Below, one piece after another: positions 26,652-35,033 of a stretch of DNA of 64,000 nucleotides. The translations under genes and the position numbers were made by a program. Source of the stretch: Sphingobacterium olei (GTDB lineage: Bacteria; Bacteroidota; Bacteroidia; Sphingobacteriales; Sphingobacteriaceae); the NCBI RefSeq assembly GCF_005048855.1, contig NZ_SUME01000004.1, forward strand, positions 124,001 to 188,000. The letters are read 5' to 3'. Each line of letters opens with the position of its first letter. Position 1 is the first letter of the stretch. The notes beneath the pieces were generated by a model. The model was not told the DNA's origin and made no database searches. It saw only the letters and a program-made list of their open reading frames with translations.

Positions 26652-27785
26652 ATGGATTTTAATAAACACAATCGAAGAAATTTCATAAGAACAGTGGCCG
26701 GGCTATCTCTCGTAGCCCCTTCTGTCGGAAGGAGCTTCTCACGAAAGCTGGCCATCGCCGACAAACGGGCGTTTATTGACCGACTATTGCCCGCTATCAA
26801 AGGCGGAGGTTTCGCAATGGACGATTATTGGATCTGGGATCCATCGGTCATCAAAGGCCCAGATGGCAAGTACCACATGTTTGCTTCTAGGTGGAGCAAG
26901 CGATATGGTTTCGGAAACTGGGTGACAAATTCGGAGGTTGTTCGGGCAATTTCCGATCGCCCAGAAGGACCGTATTCTTTTGTGGAGGTTGTTCTTCCGG
27001 CTAGGGGAAAACAATTTTTCGATGGCTGTACGACCCATAACCCACGTATTGTAAAGTCCGGAAAATACTATGTCCTGTACTATTTCGGGAATACCTATAA
27101 GGATCCCGCTCCTTCATTCGAGGAGGATGTTTGGTCAACGGGTCTTGCACAGAAGGCGTGGATGGCCAAGAGGGTAGGGATGGCCTATGCGATATCTTTG
27201 GATGGTCCGTGGGTGCGAACGGAGCGACCTATCATCCAGCCAAGGCCGGGTAAGTGGGATGCTTCCATAACTTCCAATCCATCTCCCGTGGTCCTGCCCA
27301 ACGGGGAGGTCTATCTGATCTATAAATCTTCTGCGATCAACTATGATCCTCCGCTTCTTTTGGGTGCTGCGAAAGCTAAAACGTTCAGCGGTCCCTATGA
27401 ACGATTATCGAATGAACCAATCTTTTCCTTCCATACTGAAGATAGAGCCGAAAATGATGTTGAGGATCCGTTTGTATGGTGGTCAGGGGACCGTTATGAA
27501 CTAATCATGAAAGACCGCTTTGGACATATCTGCGGAGAAGAGGGAGGTGGGATTCATGCCTATTCGCGAGATGGGCTCAAATGGGAATTGTCTGATCCGG
27601 TTAAAGCTTATTCAAAACATATCAAATGGGACGACGGAACAAAAACCGTTCAGGCGAACTTCGAAAGACCATTTCTTTTGTTCGAGGACGGGAGGCCTAC
27701 CCATCTTTTTGCCGCGACGGGGAGTGGTTCTGGAAGCTATCAGTTCGACAAGACGTGGAATATGGTAATTCCCCTGGCGCCGTAA
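26652..27785 (+). CDS. Five-bladed beta-propeller glycoside hydrolase-like protein (GH43/GH117-like)
   Basis: The 377-residue protein has an N-terminal twin-arginine-like leader (HNRRNFIRTVAGLSLV), so export as a folded protein is likely. The propeller begins WIWDPSVIKGPDGKYHMFASRW, where the Asp matches the first acidic residue of GH43-type enzymes. It continues NPRIVKSGKYYVLYY, ITSNPSPVVLPNGEVYLIYKSS and DVEDPFVWWSGDRYELI. The exact CAZy family and substrate are not recognised. The gene stands alone and its base composition is visibly richer in G and C than the genes on either side, which suggests separate acquisition. It lies on the 3' side of tRNA-Glu. Confidence 0.75.
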   Translation: MDFNKHNRRNFIRTVAGLSLVAPSVGRSFSRKLAIADKRAFIDRLLPAIKGGGFAMDDYWIWDPSVIKGPDGKYHMFASRWSKRYGFGNWVTNSEVVRAISDRPEGPYSFVEVVLPARGKQFFDGCTTHNPRIVKSGKYYVLYYFGNTYKDPAPSFEEDVWSTGLAQKAWMAKRVGMAYAISLDGPWVRTERPIIQPRPGKWDASITSNPSPVVLPNGEVYLIYKSSAINYDPPLLLGAAKAKTFSGPYERLSNEPIFSFHTEDRAENDVEDPFVWWSGDRYELIMKDRFGHICGEEGGGIHAYSRDGLKWELSDPVKAYSKHIKWDDGTKTVQANFERPFLLFEDGRPTHLFAATGSGSGSYQFDKTWNMVIPLAP

Positions 27786-27890
27786 TGTGTTTGGGAAATC
27801 AACGCTTATAACGTGGCGACTGCTTCTGTCGACCAGTCAAGCTCAAGAGGGGGGAGTGAGAATGCTTAAAAAAAAGAGTTTTGACTGTAA

Positions 27891-27931
27891 GAAAATAAAA
27901 AAGGTCTGCAAGCTTGGTTTGCAGACCTTTT
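27891..27931 (-). terminator. Terminator of the tRNA-Glu transcript
   Basis: AAAAGGTCTGCA (27899-27910) pairs with TGCAGACCTTTT (27920-27931). Read on the minus strand it is followed by TTTTATTTTC, ending transcripts that come out of the tRNA gene. Confidence 0.85.
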
Positions 27932-27945
27932 GTTGTAATCTTTAG

Positions 27946-28017
27946 TAGCCCGTAGGGGAATCGAACCCCTGTTTCTAGAATGAAAATCTAACGTCCTAAC
28001 CCCTAGACGAACGGGCC
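27946..28017 (-). tRNA. tRNA-Glu (UUC)
   Basis: The minus strand from 28017 folds into a cloverleaf. The acceptor is GGCCCGT with ACGGGCT (G-T first pair), and the D arm contains CTAGGGGTTAGGA. The anticodon loop TTTTCAT gives anticodon TTC (plus-strand 27982-27984), and the T arm is CAGGGGTTCGATTCCCCT... CCA is not encoded. A terminator follows. Confidence 0.95.
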
Positions 28018-28080
28018 ATTATTGTTTCGGTGTGCAAATATAGAATTTAAATAATAATATTCAAAAAATAATTTAACTTT

Positions 28081-28407
28081 TTATAGAAATTTAATCAGCT
28101 CGCTCATTTCAATATCCTGATGGGAGGCATGATATAAGCAGACATTACCCCTGGTAACCAATATTTGGGGAGATTCGTGCTGTACGTTCCATAATTCTGC
28201 TATTTTATTGGATAACGATCGGTTGGCTATTAGGTCCAGGTAATAGAATTTCGCGCCCGCTGGAACGAGTTCTTTTTCAAATTCTAAACTTCTTTTTGCC
28301 ATACTGCTCACTGGACACCGGGTACTGTGCTTAAATAATACCACGGTTTCGTCGTTCGCATAGATTGTATCCAATTGATCTGTTGTCGAAAGTGTAATCC
28401 AGTTCAT
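28081..28407 (-). CDS. ytxJ: YtxJ-like monothiol bacilliredoxin
   Basis: The 108-residue thioredoxin-fold protein has active site TRCPVSSMA (Cys near residue 31 and no second cysteine). It starts MNWITLSTTDQLDTI and includes FKHSTRCPVS and FYYLDLIANRSLSNKIAE, which match the YtxJ family tied to the bacillithiol redox system. It probably removes bacillithiol from S-bacillithiolated proteins. The gene follows an exported hypothetical by 12 bases in the ribH cluster. Bacillithiol biosynthesis genes are not in the window. Confidence 0.85.
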   Translation of the reverse strand: MNWITLSTTDQLDTIYANDETVVLFKHSTRCPVSSMAKRSLEFEKELVPAGAKFYYLDLIANRSLSNKIAELWNVQHESPQILVTRGNVCLYHASHQDIEMSELIKFL

Positions 28408-28419
28408 GATTGTTGTAAA

Positions 28420-29157
28420 TTATAAAGTTGTGAATTTGCCTTCTTCCATGTCTGTGAATGCGGCAACTGTGGTAAATATACAATGTTTTGAAGGCGAGGT
28501 GGCGTGTTTAAAGACGGTAGGGAGATTTAGTCCGCCGCCGACATCCTTATATCCACTAATGATATATGTACTTTGATTAGTCTCTGATCGAATGATTTGG
28601 CTAGTGGTGTTTAATGCTATTTTTCCGTTAAATGTAGATCCGTCAAACAACTGTGCACTAGATATTGGAAATACGGTGGTCTTCTCCGCATTGATTATCT
28701 TTTGAGACGGTGATCCGGCCGTTGTATTGCTCTGGTCAAAAGACGACGGTAAAAATAATAATCTCGAGTCTTGAAAAAATTGTTCTATTATTTCTGGAAA
28801 ATGGGATGAGTTAAATGCTGAGGACGCCTTTGTTTCGACTCCATTTAGATACAATTTATCTAATTGTTTGCTTTTATAATTGAACAGTAAAACTATACTG
28901 TGATTAGATTTAGTCTTACCTTCAAATCTACAGCGTCCATCAGATTTATCGATCAAAAATGTTCTTTCGGATGATAAGTACTTTGTAATCTCGTTACCTT
29001 GAGAGGTGAAAAGAATAAATTTTGTAGATTCCCATTTTGATTTACCTCCTACGCCTTCCCATACCGATGGCAGGCTGATGTTTTCTTGAGCGATTAGGCT
29101 CGTAGAACGTTCCGCCAGTAATGAGAGCAATACCAACATGATTTTTAGATAATTCAT
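28420..29157 (-). CDS. Exported hypothetical protein (245 aa)
   Basis: The protein has a signal peptide (MNYLKIMLVLLSLLAE..., cleaved near LIAQ) and a beta-rich mature part. That part includes VWEGVGGKSKWESTKFILFTSQG and IISGYKDVGGGLNLPTVFKH, a pattern like outer-membrane-lipoprotein-sorting (LolA/LolB-like) folds seen in Bacteroidota exported proteins. This resemblance is weak. The Met at 29157 is preferred over one 13 codons upstream because a -7 promoter box overlaps that region. It lies between the tiny lipoprotein gene and ytxJ. Confidence 0.65.
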   Translation of the reverse strand: MNYLKIMLVLLSLLAERSTSLIAQENISLPSVWEGVGGKSKWESTKFILFTSQGNEITKYLSSERTFLIDKSDGRCRFEGKTKSNHSIVLLFNYKSKQLDKLYLNGVETKASSAFNSSHFPEIIEQFFQDSRLLFLPSSFDQSNTTAGSPSQKIINAEKTTVFPISSAQLFDGSTFNGKIALNTTSQIIRSETNQSTYIISGYKDVGGGLNLPTVFKHATSPSKHCIFTTVAAFTDMEEGKFTTL

Positions 29158-29193
29158 ATTTTGGAATTTATTCCCCATAGGGGGTGAGTAGCC

Positions 29194-29216
29194 CACGATA
29201 CAAATTTATTATCGTG
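29194..29216 (-). promoter_or_regulatory. Promoter -7 box TAAATTTG enclosed by an inverted repeat
   Basis: CACGATA (29194-29200) and TATCGTG (29210-29216) flank CAAATTTAT, whose reverse strand reads TAAATTTG (29201-29208). The layout suits a repressor site on the promoter of the 245-residue exported protein. It overlaps the stop codon of the small lipoprotein gene. Confidence 0.5.
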
Positions 29217-29337
29217 TTCTTGACTTCTTTTTGGGGTAAGTATTATATGCAGCACAAGTGGCGTGTGAGCCACATGAAGATAGTATCGTTGTGCCAACAA
29301 TAAGCAGTCCTAATAAAATGAGTGAAAAATGCTTCAT
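29209..29337 (-). CDS. 42-residue small lipoprotein
   Basis: The ATG at 29337 opens 42 codons ending TAA at 29209. The peptide has a basic start (MKH), a hydrophobic stretch and lipobox LSSC at about residues 19-22. The mature tail is about 21 residues, rich in Lys and Arg, with TCAAY in its middle. It resembles very short Bacteroidota lipoproteins with a C-x-x-Y motif that databases sometimes call 'quinol oxidase subunit 4', but that label is unproven. It begins 29 bases after the ribH stop, on the same strand. Short length makes homology uncertain; the lipobox is the main support. Confidence 0.6.
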   Translation of the reverse strand: MKHFSLILLGLLIVGTTILSSCGSHATCAAYNTYPKKKSRTR

Positions 29338-29366
29338 ATCTAATAAAGTTCAAAAATGATACCAAC

Positions 29367-29855
29367 CTAAAAAGCCTTATGAATATGTGCCATTTGGATA
29401 GCAGTAATAGCGGCTTCTTCACCTTTATTGCCATGTATGCCCCCTGCACGATCAACAGCTTGCTGTTGATTATCCGTAGTTAATACGCCAAATATAACAG
29501 GTTTATTGTATTTGATACTAACATTACTGATTCCATTAGCTACAGCGTCACAAATAAAATCAAAATGCCTTGTTTCACCTTGAATAACACAACCTAAACA
29601 GATGACGGCATCAAATTTACTATCGCGTAGAATAATGTCTGCTCCGGTGATTAGTTCATAACTACCTGGAACTTCAATTACTGTAATGGAATCTTCAGAA
29701 GACCCATGTTTAATTAGACCATCTAATGCTCCGTTTAATAGCGCGCCGGTAATTGCAGCATTCCATTGTGCCACAACAATTCCAAAGTGAAAGCCCGTAG
29801 CACTTTTTACTTCAATGTGTGAAAAATCAGATAAATTTTTTAATCCACTTGCCAT
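29367..29855 (-). CDS. ribH: 6,7-dimethyl-8-ribityllumazine synthase
   Basis: The 162-residue enzyme of riboflavin synthesis joins a ribityl-aminopyrimidine with 3,4-dihydroxybutanone phosphate. Substrate-binding segments are WNAAITGALLNGAL, VPGSYELITGAD, CLGCVIQGETRHFDFI and GVLTTDNQQQAVDRAGG. The catalytic His is in ETRHFD. Other rib genes are elsewhere. It is preceded by a TPR membrane-protein gene with a terminator between them. Confidence 0.96.
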   Translation of the reverse strand: MASGLKNLSDFSHIEVKSATGFHFGIVVAQWNAAITGALLNGALDGLIKHGSSEDSITVIEVPGSYELITGADIILRDSKFDAVICLGCVIQGETRHFDFICDAVANGISNVSIKYNKPVIFGVLTTDNQQQAVDRAGGIHGNKGEEAAITAIQMAHIHKAF

Positions 29856-29865
29856 ATTTATGCTA

Positions 29866-29897
29866 ATTAAAAAGGCTGCTTATCGTAAAGCAGCCTT
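29866..29897 (-). terminator. Terminator after the TPR gene
   Basis: AAGGCTGCTT / AAGCAGCCTT stem (29872-29881, 29888-29897), followed on the minus strand by TTTTAATTAG. It lies between the TPR gene and ribH. Confidence 0.75.
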
Positions 29898-29919
29898 GAT
29901 TTATAATACGTTTTCTAAA

Positions 29920-30576
29920 TTATTGTTTGGCCTGAGCGCGAGCAATTAAAGCGTCAATAGTTGCTGCTTCTTGGCTTTCAGGAAAATCGTTGCGAATACG
30001 TGTATACGATTCTTCAGCACTTTTGTATTCATTTAACTGCTCTTGCACTAATCCTAGTTTTTTCAGAAATAGCGGTGTTGTGTAAGAATTAGAAGCCTTA
30101 TTGGCTGCTTTTTTATACAAGTCAGCCGCTTTCTTGTAATCGTGGCTTTCTGAGTATGCATCACCTACCATACCCGTAACCAGTGGGTCTAGGATCTCGC
30201 TTCCTGTATCAGAATATTTTTGAAGATATTTAATCGCTTCTTGAAAATTACCTTGGCGCAAATATAAACCACCTAAGTAGGCGTTGGCTATGTTTGCAGA
30301 TTTTGTATTTGAATATTCGTCCGCGATTTCTTTAAAACCTAAGAACGAACCGTCTCCGTCAATAGCTTTTTTCTGTAGTGAATCGATTAAAGCATATTCC
30401 TCTGCTTTGTACATCGCATCTGCAGCAGTTTCAGCTCGTGGCGCTAGATACAATTTTTGATAACCAATATATAATAATATAAGGACTAATATACCACCAA
30501 TGATGAAGGTGATACTTTTTTGGTTATCCTGAAAAAATGAACCTTTTTTCTCTGTTGTATTGTTGTTCGTTGACAT
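29920..30576 (-). CDS. Membrane-anchored tetratricopeptide repeat protein (YfgM-like)
   Basis: The 218-residue protein has a short cytosolic tail, one transmembrane helix (about 20-42) and a periplasmic TPR solenoid (about 80-215: ANIANAYLGGLYLRQGNFQEAIKYLQKY, VGDAYSESHDYKKAADLYKKAA). The layout resembles YfgM, which works with PpiD and SecYEG in chaperoning exported proteins; this functional link is inferred. A TAATTTTG promoter box lies 28 bases upstream. Confidence 0.85.
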   Translation of the reverse strand: MSTNNNTTEKKGSFFQDNQKSITFIIGGILVLILLYIGYQKLYLAPRAETAADAMYKAEEYALIDSLQKKAIDGDGSFLGFKEIADEYSNTKSANIANAYLGGLYLRQGNFQEAIKYLQKYSDTGSEILDPLVTGMVGDAYSESHDYKKAADLYKKAANKASNSYTTPLFLKKLGLVQEQLNEYKSAEESYTRIRNDFPESQEAATIDALIARAQAKQ

Positions 30577-30604
30577 TAGTTTTATTTAAATATAATACGG
30601 AACG

Positions 30605-30612
30605 CAAAATTA
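30605..30612 (-). promoter_or_regulatory. Promoter -7 box TAATTTTG for the TPR gene
   Basis: Exact TAnnTTTG element on the minus strand, 28 bases ahead of the ATG. Confidence 0.55.
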
Positions 30613-30672
30613 CACTTTTCTCAAATACTTACAAGGGTAATTTGCATAAATTGCTAATAATATGATTTTTAC

Positions 30673-32586
30673 TTATTGAATGACCTGTTCTTGGTCTAAT
30701 TGTTCGTAAATTGAGTTTTGACTTTTAAATTCAGGGACGATTGCTTTCATTTGACGTACAATATTCAGATTGTTCTGTGTTTTAATTACCTCAAATAAAA
30801 TAGAAATTTGTTGGTTGATTGAATCAAAGTTGTTTTCTCTAACTTTTGCGATCATGATCTTTTGATGGTGAGTGGGGAGTGTATTCTCGAGGTCATTCAA
30901 TAACTCCTCATATAGTTTTTCACCGGGACGCAACCCTGTGAATTTTATATCAATATCCTGATAAGGAATATAACCTGAGAGTTTTATCATCTTTACGGCT
31001 AAATCCACGATTTTGACAGATTTTCCCATATCAAAGACGAAGATTTCTCCGCCATTTCCCATACTGCCAGCTTCGATTACCAGTTGGCACGCTTCAGGTA
31101 TGGTCATGAAGTAACGGGTTATTTCGGGGTGCGTGACAGTTAGAGGGCCTCCCTTTTCAATTTGTTCTCTAAAACGAGGTATTACCGAGCCGTTTGAACC
31201 TAGTACATTTCCAAAACGCGTGGTGATAAACTTCGTGCCGTCTTTTCCATTTTTCTGTAAAGTATTGTTTAAAGACTGCACATAAATTTCCGCAATTCTT
31301 TTGGTGGCTCCCATAATATTAGTTGGGTTGACGGCTTTGTCGGTTGATACGAATACAAATTTTTGAACATCAAATTCAACCGAGAGATTCGCCAAGTTGT
31401 AAGTACCTATCACGTTCGTTCGAACTCCTTCTATGGGATGGTTTTCCATCATTGGGACGTGCTTATAGGCCGCAGCATGATATACATATTGTGGTTTGAA
31501 CGTCTCGAAAAGTGCACGCATGCGGTCTAGATTTTTTACATCTGCGATAAATGAATGATAGACTTGATTCTTAAAGTTTTCCTGCAAATCCAATTGTAGA
31601 TTATGTAACGGCGATTCGGCCTGATCACATAATATAATTAATTGGGGTTCGTACTTGCCTAATTGTTTGGCAATCTCACTTCCAATAGAGCCTGCAGCCC
31701 CGGTTACTAATACCCTTTTCCCTTTTATCTTCTCTAAAATAGAGTCATTGTCTATTTTGATGGTAGATCGTTCAAGTAGATCTTCAATCTTTACTTTCTT
31801 AATCTGATTGGGAGTTAAGTCCCCGTTCATGATATTTTTGATGGGAGGAAGGGTCAGTACGTGCACATCATTTTCTAGACAAACATCGATGATCTCTGAT
31901 TTTTTCTCCGGACTAACCGCATGAGTAGCAAAAATTAATTCATCGACAGTCAATTTTTTGAGCCATTTGGAGAGCTCAGTAGTGCCGTAAATTTTTACGC
32001 CGTCGATAGATTTACCTATTTTGGATGTATTGTCGTCTAGATACCCAACGATTATTTTATTTGTAGAAAGGTCATGATCAAAGGTTCTTTTAACCGCTAT
32101 TCCTAGATCGCCCGCACCAAAAACTAATACATTTCTCTTTACTCTTCTAGATGTTTTTGTGTATTGAAAGAAAATTTTGATAGAAGTTCTATAGGTAATT
32201 AATGCTGCGAATAGAAATAAGGCATAAATAATTATTAATTTTGAATCTAGAACAGTAGGCAGCTGCAAAGCTAGGGCGATCAGCTTCAGTGTGAATAGAA
32301 TAATAATTGTAAAAAGAATGGTGGACAAAATGCGGATTGAATCTACGGCGCTTGTATATCTGATAATTCCTGCATGTAATCGGAATACCCAAAATGAAAT
32401 GCCTGTGATAAGCATACCATACAAAAATTGGGTGGCAAAAACACGAGCAGATAGACCGGAAAAATTAAAATTATTAAACAAGGTATATGCTACCGTAAAA
32501 GCGACAGCGGCAACCATTAAATCTAATAAAAATATAATCCACCTTGGAACAATTTTAATATGATTGATTAGCTTTAATAATTTCAT
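30673..32586 (-). CDS. Membrane-bound NDP-sugar dehydratase/epimerase (WbpM/CapD/PglF family)
   Basis: The 637-residue protein has four membrane helices in the first 125 residues. A CoA-binding-like Rossmann domain follows (about 145-270, FGAGDLGIAVKR). The catalytic SDR domain (about 290-600) has GAAGSIGSEIAKQL for NAD(P). It catalyses 4,6-dehydration of UDP-GlcNAc-type sugars for capsule, O-antigen or glycoprotein synthesis. The active site has STDKAVNPTNIMGATKR, in which the usual SDR Tyr is Met as in the large WbpM/FlaA1-type dehydratases. The Met at 32586 is used; an upstream TTG adds three residues. Confidence 0.9.
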   Translation of the reverse strand: MKLLKLINHIKIVPRWIIFLLDLMVAAVAFTVAYTLFNNFNFSGLSARVFATQFLYGMLITGISFWVFRLHAGIIRYTSAVDSIRILSTILFTIIILFTLKLIALALQLPTVLDSKLIIIYALFLFAALITYRTSIKIFFQYTKTSRRVKRNVLVFGAGDLGIAVKRTFDHDLSTNKIIVGYLDDNTSKIGKSIDGVKIYGTTELSKWLKKLTVDELIFATHAVSPEKKSEIIDVCLENDVHVLTLPPIKNIMNGDLTPNQIKKVKIEDLLERSTIKIDNDSILEKIKGKRVLVTGAAGSIGSEIAKQLGKYEPQLIILCDQAESPLHNLQLDLQENFKNQVYHSFIADVKNLDRMRALFETFKPQYVYHAAAYKHVPMMENHPIEGVRTNVIGTYNLANLSVEFDVQKFVFVSTDKAVNPTNIMGATKRIAEIYVQSLNNTLQKNGKDGTKFITTRFGNVLGSNGSVIPRFREQIEKGGPLTVTHPEITRYFMTIPEACQLVIEAGSMGNGGEIFVFDMGKSVKIVDLAVKMIKLSGYIPYQDIDIKFTGLRPGEKLYEELLNDLENTLPTHHQKIMIAKVRENNFDSINQQISILFEVIKTQNNLNIVRQMKAIVPEFKSQNSIYEQLDQEQVIQ

Positions 32587-32610
32587 TATTATCAATAAGT
32601 AAATAAATTA

Positions 32611-32618
32611 CAAAAGTA
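32611..32618 (-). promoter_or_regulatory. Promoter -7 box TACTTTTG for the NDP-sugar dehydratase
   Basis: Exact TAnnTTTG element on the minus strand, about 25 bases before the ATG. Confidence 0.55.
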
Positions 32619-32718
32619 AAACAAATAGCGATTTCGTTCTAACTTATATGCAAGATAAATTAAATTAGTGATTTTTAATGCTAATTATTTTATATATTTC
32701 GTTTATAAATACTTTATC

Positions 32719-32726
32719 TAAGTTTA
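32719..32726 (+). promoter_or_regulatory. Promoter -7 box TAAGTTTA (TTATCTAAGTTTA)
   Basis: Near-consensus extended -7 element, 19 bases ahead of the alanine-dehydrogenase-like start. It shares the TATCTAAGTTT word with other promoters here. Confidence 0.5.
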
Positions 32727-32745
32727 ATAATTATCACGTAAAGTA

Positions 32746-33957
32746 ATGAGTAATCTATCAAAGATAGCCCAACAAGCTTTTTCGCAAACTCAAGAGGCAT
32801 TTATGCCTATTGGGAATAAAAAAAATAGTTTGGTGATTGGTATTCCCAAGGAAATCGTTTTTCAAGAAAAACGAGTTGCATTGACACCATTATCCGTCGC
32901 TCTTTTAATAGAGAACGGACATAAGGTGATTTTAGAATCTAAAGCAGGAGAAGCATCAAATTTTTTGGACCATCACTATAGTGAGCAAGGAGCACAGATC
33001 GTATCCGATCGGGAATCTGTATTTAAAGCGGATATTATTATTAAAATAGCCAGTCCGACGTTAGAAGAAGTCGCGTTGATGAAAAATAAGCAAATCTTGT
33101 TCTCCAGTCAACAACCCTCTTTGTTACAGCAGCAGGTGTTAAATGCTTTAATGAAGAAACAAGTGACAGCTTTATCGTACGAATATCTTCAAGACGAAGG
33201 AGGACATCTCACAGTAGTGAGGGCCATGAGTGAGATTGTAGGTGCTACTTCTACGTTAATTGCTGCAGAATACCTGTCAAATGTATTTGGAGGGAAAGGC
33301 TTGATGTTGGGAGGAGTGACCGGTGTACCCCCTACGGAAATGGTCATTATCGGTGCTGGAACGGTAGGCGAGTTTGCTGCCCGTACGGCGATTGCTTTGG
33401 GAGCTCAGGTAAAAGTCTTTGACAGTTCTGTCTATCGATTAAGAAGATTACAAAATAATGTAGGATCCCGGGTTTTTACATCTGTGATGCAACCCATTAT
33501 TTTGAACAAGGCTGTTGTTGCCAGTGATGTGGTAATTGGGGCGCTCCGCGCAAAAAATGGTCGATCTTCTTGTGTAATTTCCGAAGATACCGTATCGAAG
33601 ATGAAACCGAATTCTGTGTTGATTGACGTCAGCATCGATCAAGGAGGCTGTTTTGAAACTTCTGAGATTACGACCCATGATCATCCTATATTTAGAAAAT
33701 ACGACGTCATTCATTATTGTGTTCCTAATATTGCGTCGAGAGTAGCGCGTACTGCCACCTATGCGTTGACAAATATCTTTACGCCAATCTTGTTACACAT
33801 TGCCGAATGCGGAGGGTTGAGCAACCTAATTTGGTCGCATCAGGGAGTGCGTAATGCGGTATATCTTTATCAAGGTAGTCTAACGAATAAGGATATGGCC
33901 GATAAATTTAAACTACCCTTTAAAAATTTGGATTTAATGATCGTTGCAAATCAATAA
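32746..33957 (+). CDS. Alanine dehydrogenase / transhydrogenase-alpha-like protein with altered active site
   Basis: The 403-residue protein has about 25 extra residues before the family start (VIGIPKEIVFQEKRVALTP, with the substrate Arg). The NAD site is VIIGAGTVGEFAARTA. IDVSIDQGG supplies the catalytic Asp, and TTHDHPIFRKYDVIHYCVPN matches alanine dehydrogenase. The usual catalytic His (in FTYxHxA) is Gln123 here, within LFSSQQPS, closer to the PntA pattern. It may be a divergent alanine dehydrogenase with changed or lost activity. It is monocistronic with its own promoter. Confidence 0.8.
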   Translation: MSNLSKIAQQAFSQTQEAFMPIGNKKNSLVIGIPKEIVFQEKRVALTPLSVALLIENGHKVILESKAGEASNFLDHHYSEQGAQIVSDRESVFKADIIIKIASPTLEEVALMKNKQILFSSQQPSLLQQQVLNALMKKQVTALSYEYLQDEGGHLTVVRAMSEIVGATSTLIAAEYLSNVFGGKGLMLGGVTGVPPTEMVIIGAGTVGEFAARTAIALGAQVKVFDSSVYRLRRLQNNVGSRVFTSVMQPIILNKAVVASDVVIGALRAKNGRSSCVISEDTVSKMKPNSVLIDVSIDQGGCFETSEITTHDHPIFRKYDVIHYCVPNIASRVARTATYALTNIFTPILLHIAECGGLSNLIWSHQGVRNAVYLYQGSLTNKDMADKFKLPFKNLDLMIVANQ

Positions 33958-34167
33958 CAACGAACTGGGTTGATCTTTATCGATTAATGGATGAACTTAG
34001 CATTAAAAAATGCGAAGCATTCATGAATTCCATTGAATACAAGTGTAAATGAATAACCGAGCTTGCGAGCTCACCAAGTAATTAAATGCATATGAAATAC
34101 TCATGTTCCAAAAATACAAACACACATGAATATTCCATATGGCAATTGAAAGTCAAATAATACACAT

Positions 34168-35031
34168 ATGAAAAGTACTTCTTTATTTTTAGTTTTGATG
34201 ATGATATTTACTGTTTTTGCCATAGGGCAAGAAAAGCTCGAATTATATACAGGTAATCTCCCGAATGCTAAGGAAGGGGCGGACCTTGGTGAAAATATAC
34301 CTGAATTGTATTTTTATAAACCAACGGAAATAAAGCATAAGATTGTTTTTTTGATTATTCCGGGAGGCGGTTATTCCCACGTTGCAATGAAACATGAAGG
34401 ACATGATGTTGCGAAAACCCTTTCGGACCTGGGTTATCCTGCATTTGTTTTACGTTATAGACTACCCAAGGCGGATCAGATGTTGGATAAGCGAATAGGG
34501 CCAATTCAAGACGCTCAACAGGCACTTTCTTATATTCGTATCCATAGTACATCGTTAGGTATAGAACAGGGAAAAGTGGGCGTTTTGGGTTTTTCTGCCG
34601 GCGGACATCTTGCGTCAACGTTATCGACACATTTCGAGAAGGATTATTTGGATAAGGGATTGTCTTCCGCCACGTTAAGACCCGATTTTTCGGTGCTCTT
34701 ATATCCTGTTATATCCTTGGACGATGATATTACGCATAAAGGATCGAAGACAAATTTAATCGGTCCTGATTTTTTGGAATCAGATGTAACACATTTTTCC
34801 AACGAGCTGAACGTCAACAAAGATACACCGCCTACTTATTTGATGCACGCAATAGATGATAAGGTTGTGCCTATTCAAAATGCAGAAAGATATTTAGAAG
34901 CCCTTCAGAAAAATGGGGTAGCGTGTAAATTGTTTGTATACGATACCGGAGGTCATGGTTTCGGCATGGTCAATAAGACGGACACACGCTCTTGGCTTGA
35001 TGACATGATAAATTGGTTGGAGAAGTTGTGA
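34168..35031 (+). CDS. Secreted alpha/beta hydrolase (esterase, BD-FAE/Axe-like)
   Basis: The 287-residue protein has a signal peptide ending near AIGQ. PGGGYSHVAMKHEG forms the oxyanion region, the nucleophile Ser is in GFSAGGHLAS, the acid is in IDDKVVP and the His is in GGHGFGM. Relatives deacetylate xylan or other acylated glycans. It is convergent with the ABC ATPase gene, with only two bases between them and no terminator hairpin seen. It may contribute to the same glycan-degrading capacity as the GH genes, but it is not clustered with them. Confidence 0.87.
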   Translation: MKSTSLFLVLMMIFTVFAIGQEKLELYTGNLPNAKEGADLGENIPELYFYKPTEIKHKIVFLIIPGGGYSHVAMKHEGHDVAKTLSDLGYPAFVLRYRLPKADQMLDKRIGPIQDAQQALSYIRIHSTSLGIEQGKVGVLGFSAGGHLASTLSTHFEKDYLDKGLSSATLRPDFSVLLYPVISLDDDITHKGSKTNLIGPDFLESDVTHFSNELNVNKDTPPTYLMHAIDDKVVPIQNAERYLEALQKNGVACKLFVYDTGGHGFGMVNKTDTRSWLDDMINWLEKL

Positions 35032-35033
35032 AC

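Noticed and set aside
26516..28017. tRNA-Glu as an integration site for an island containing the glycosidase-like gene
   Set aside because: No integrase, no excisionase and no duplicate of the tRNA 3' end were found in the neighbouring sequence; only the compositional hint remains.
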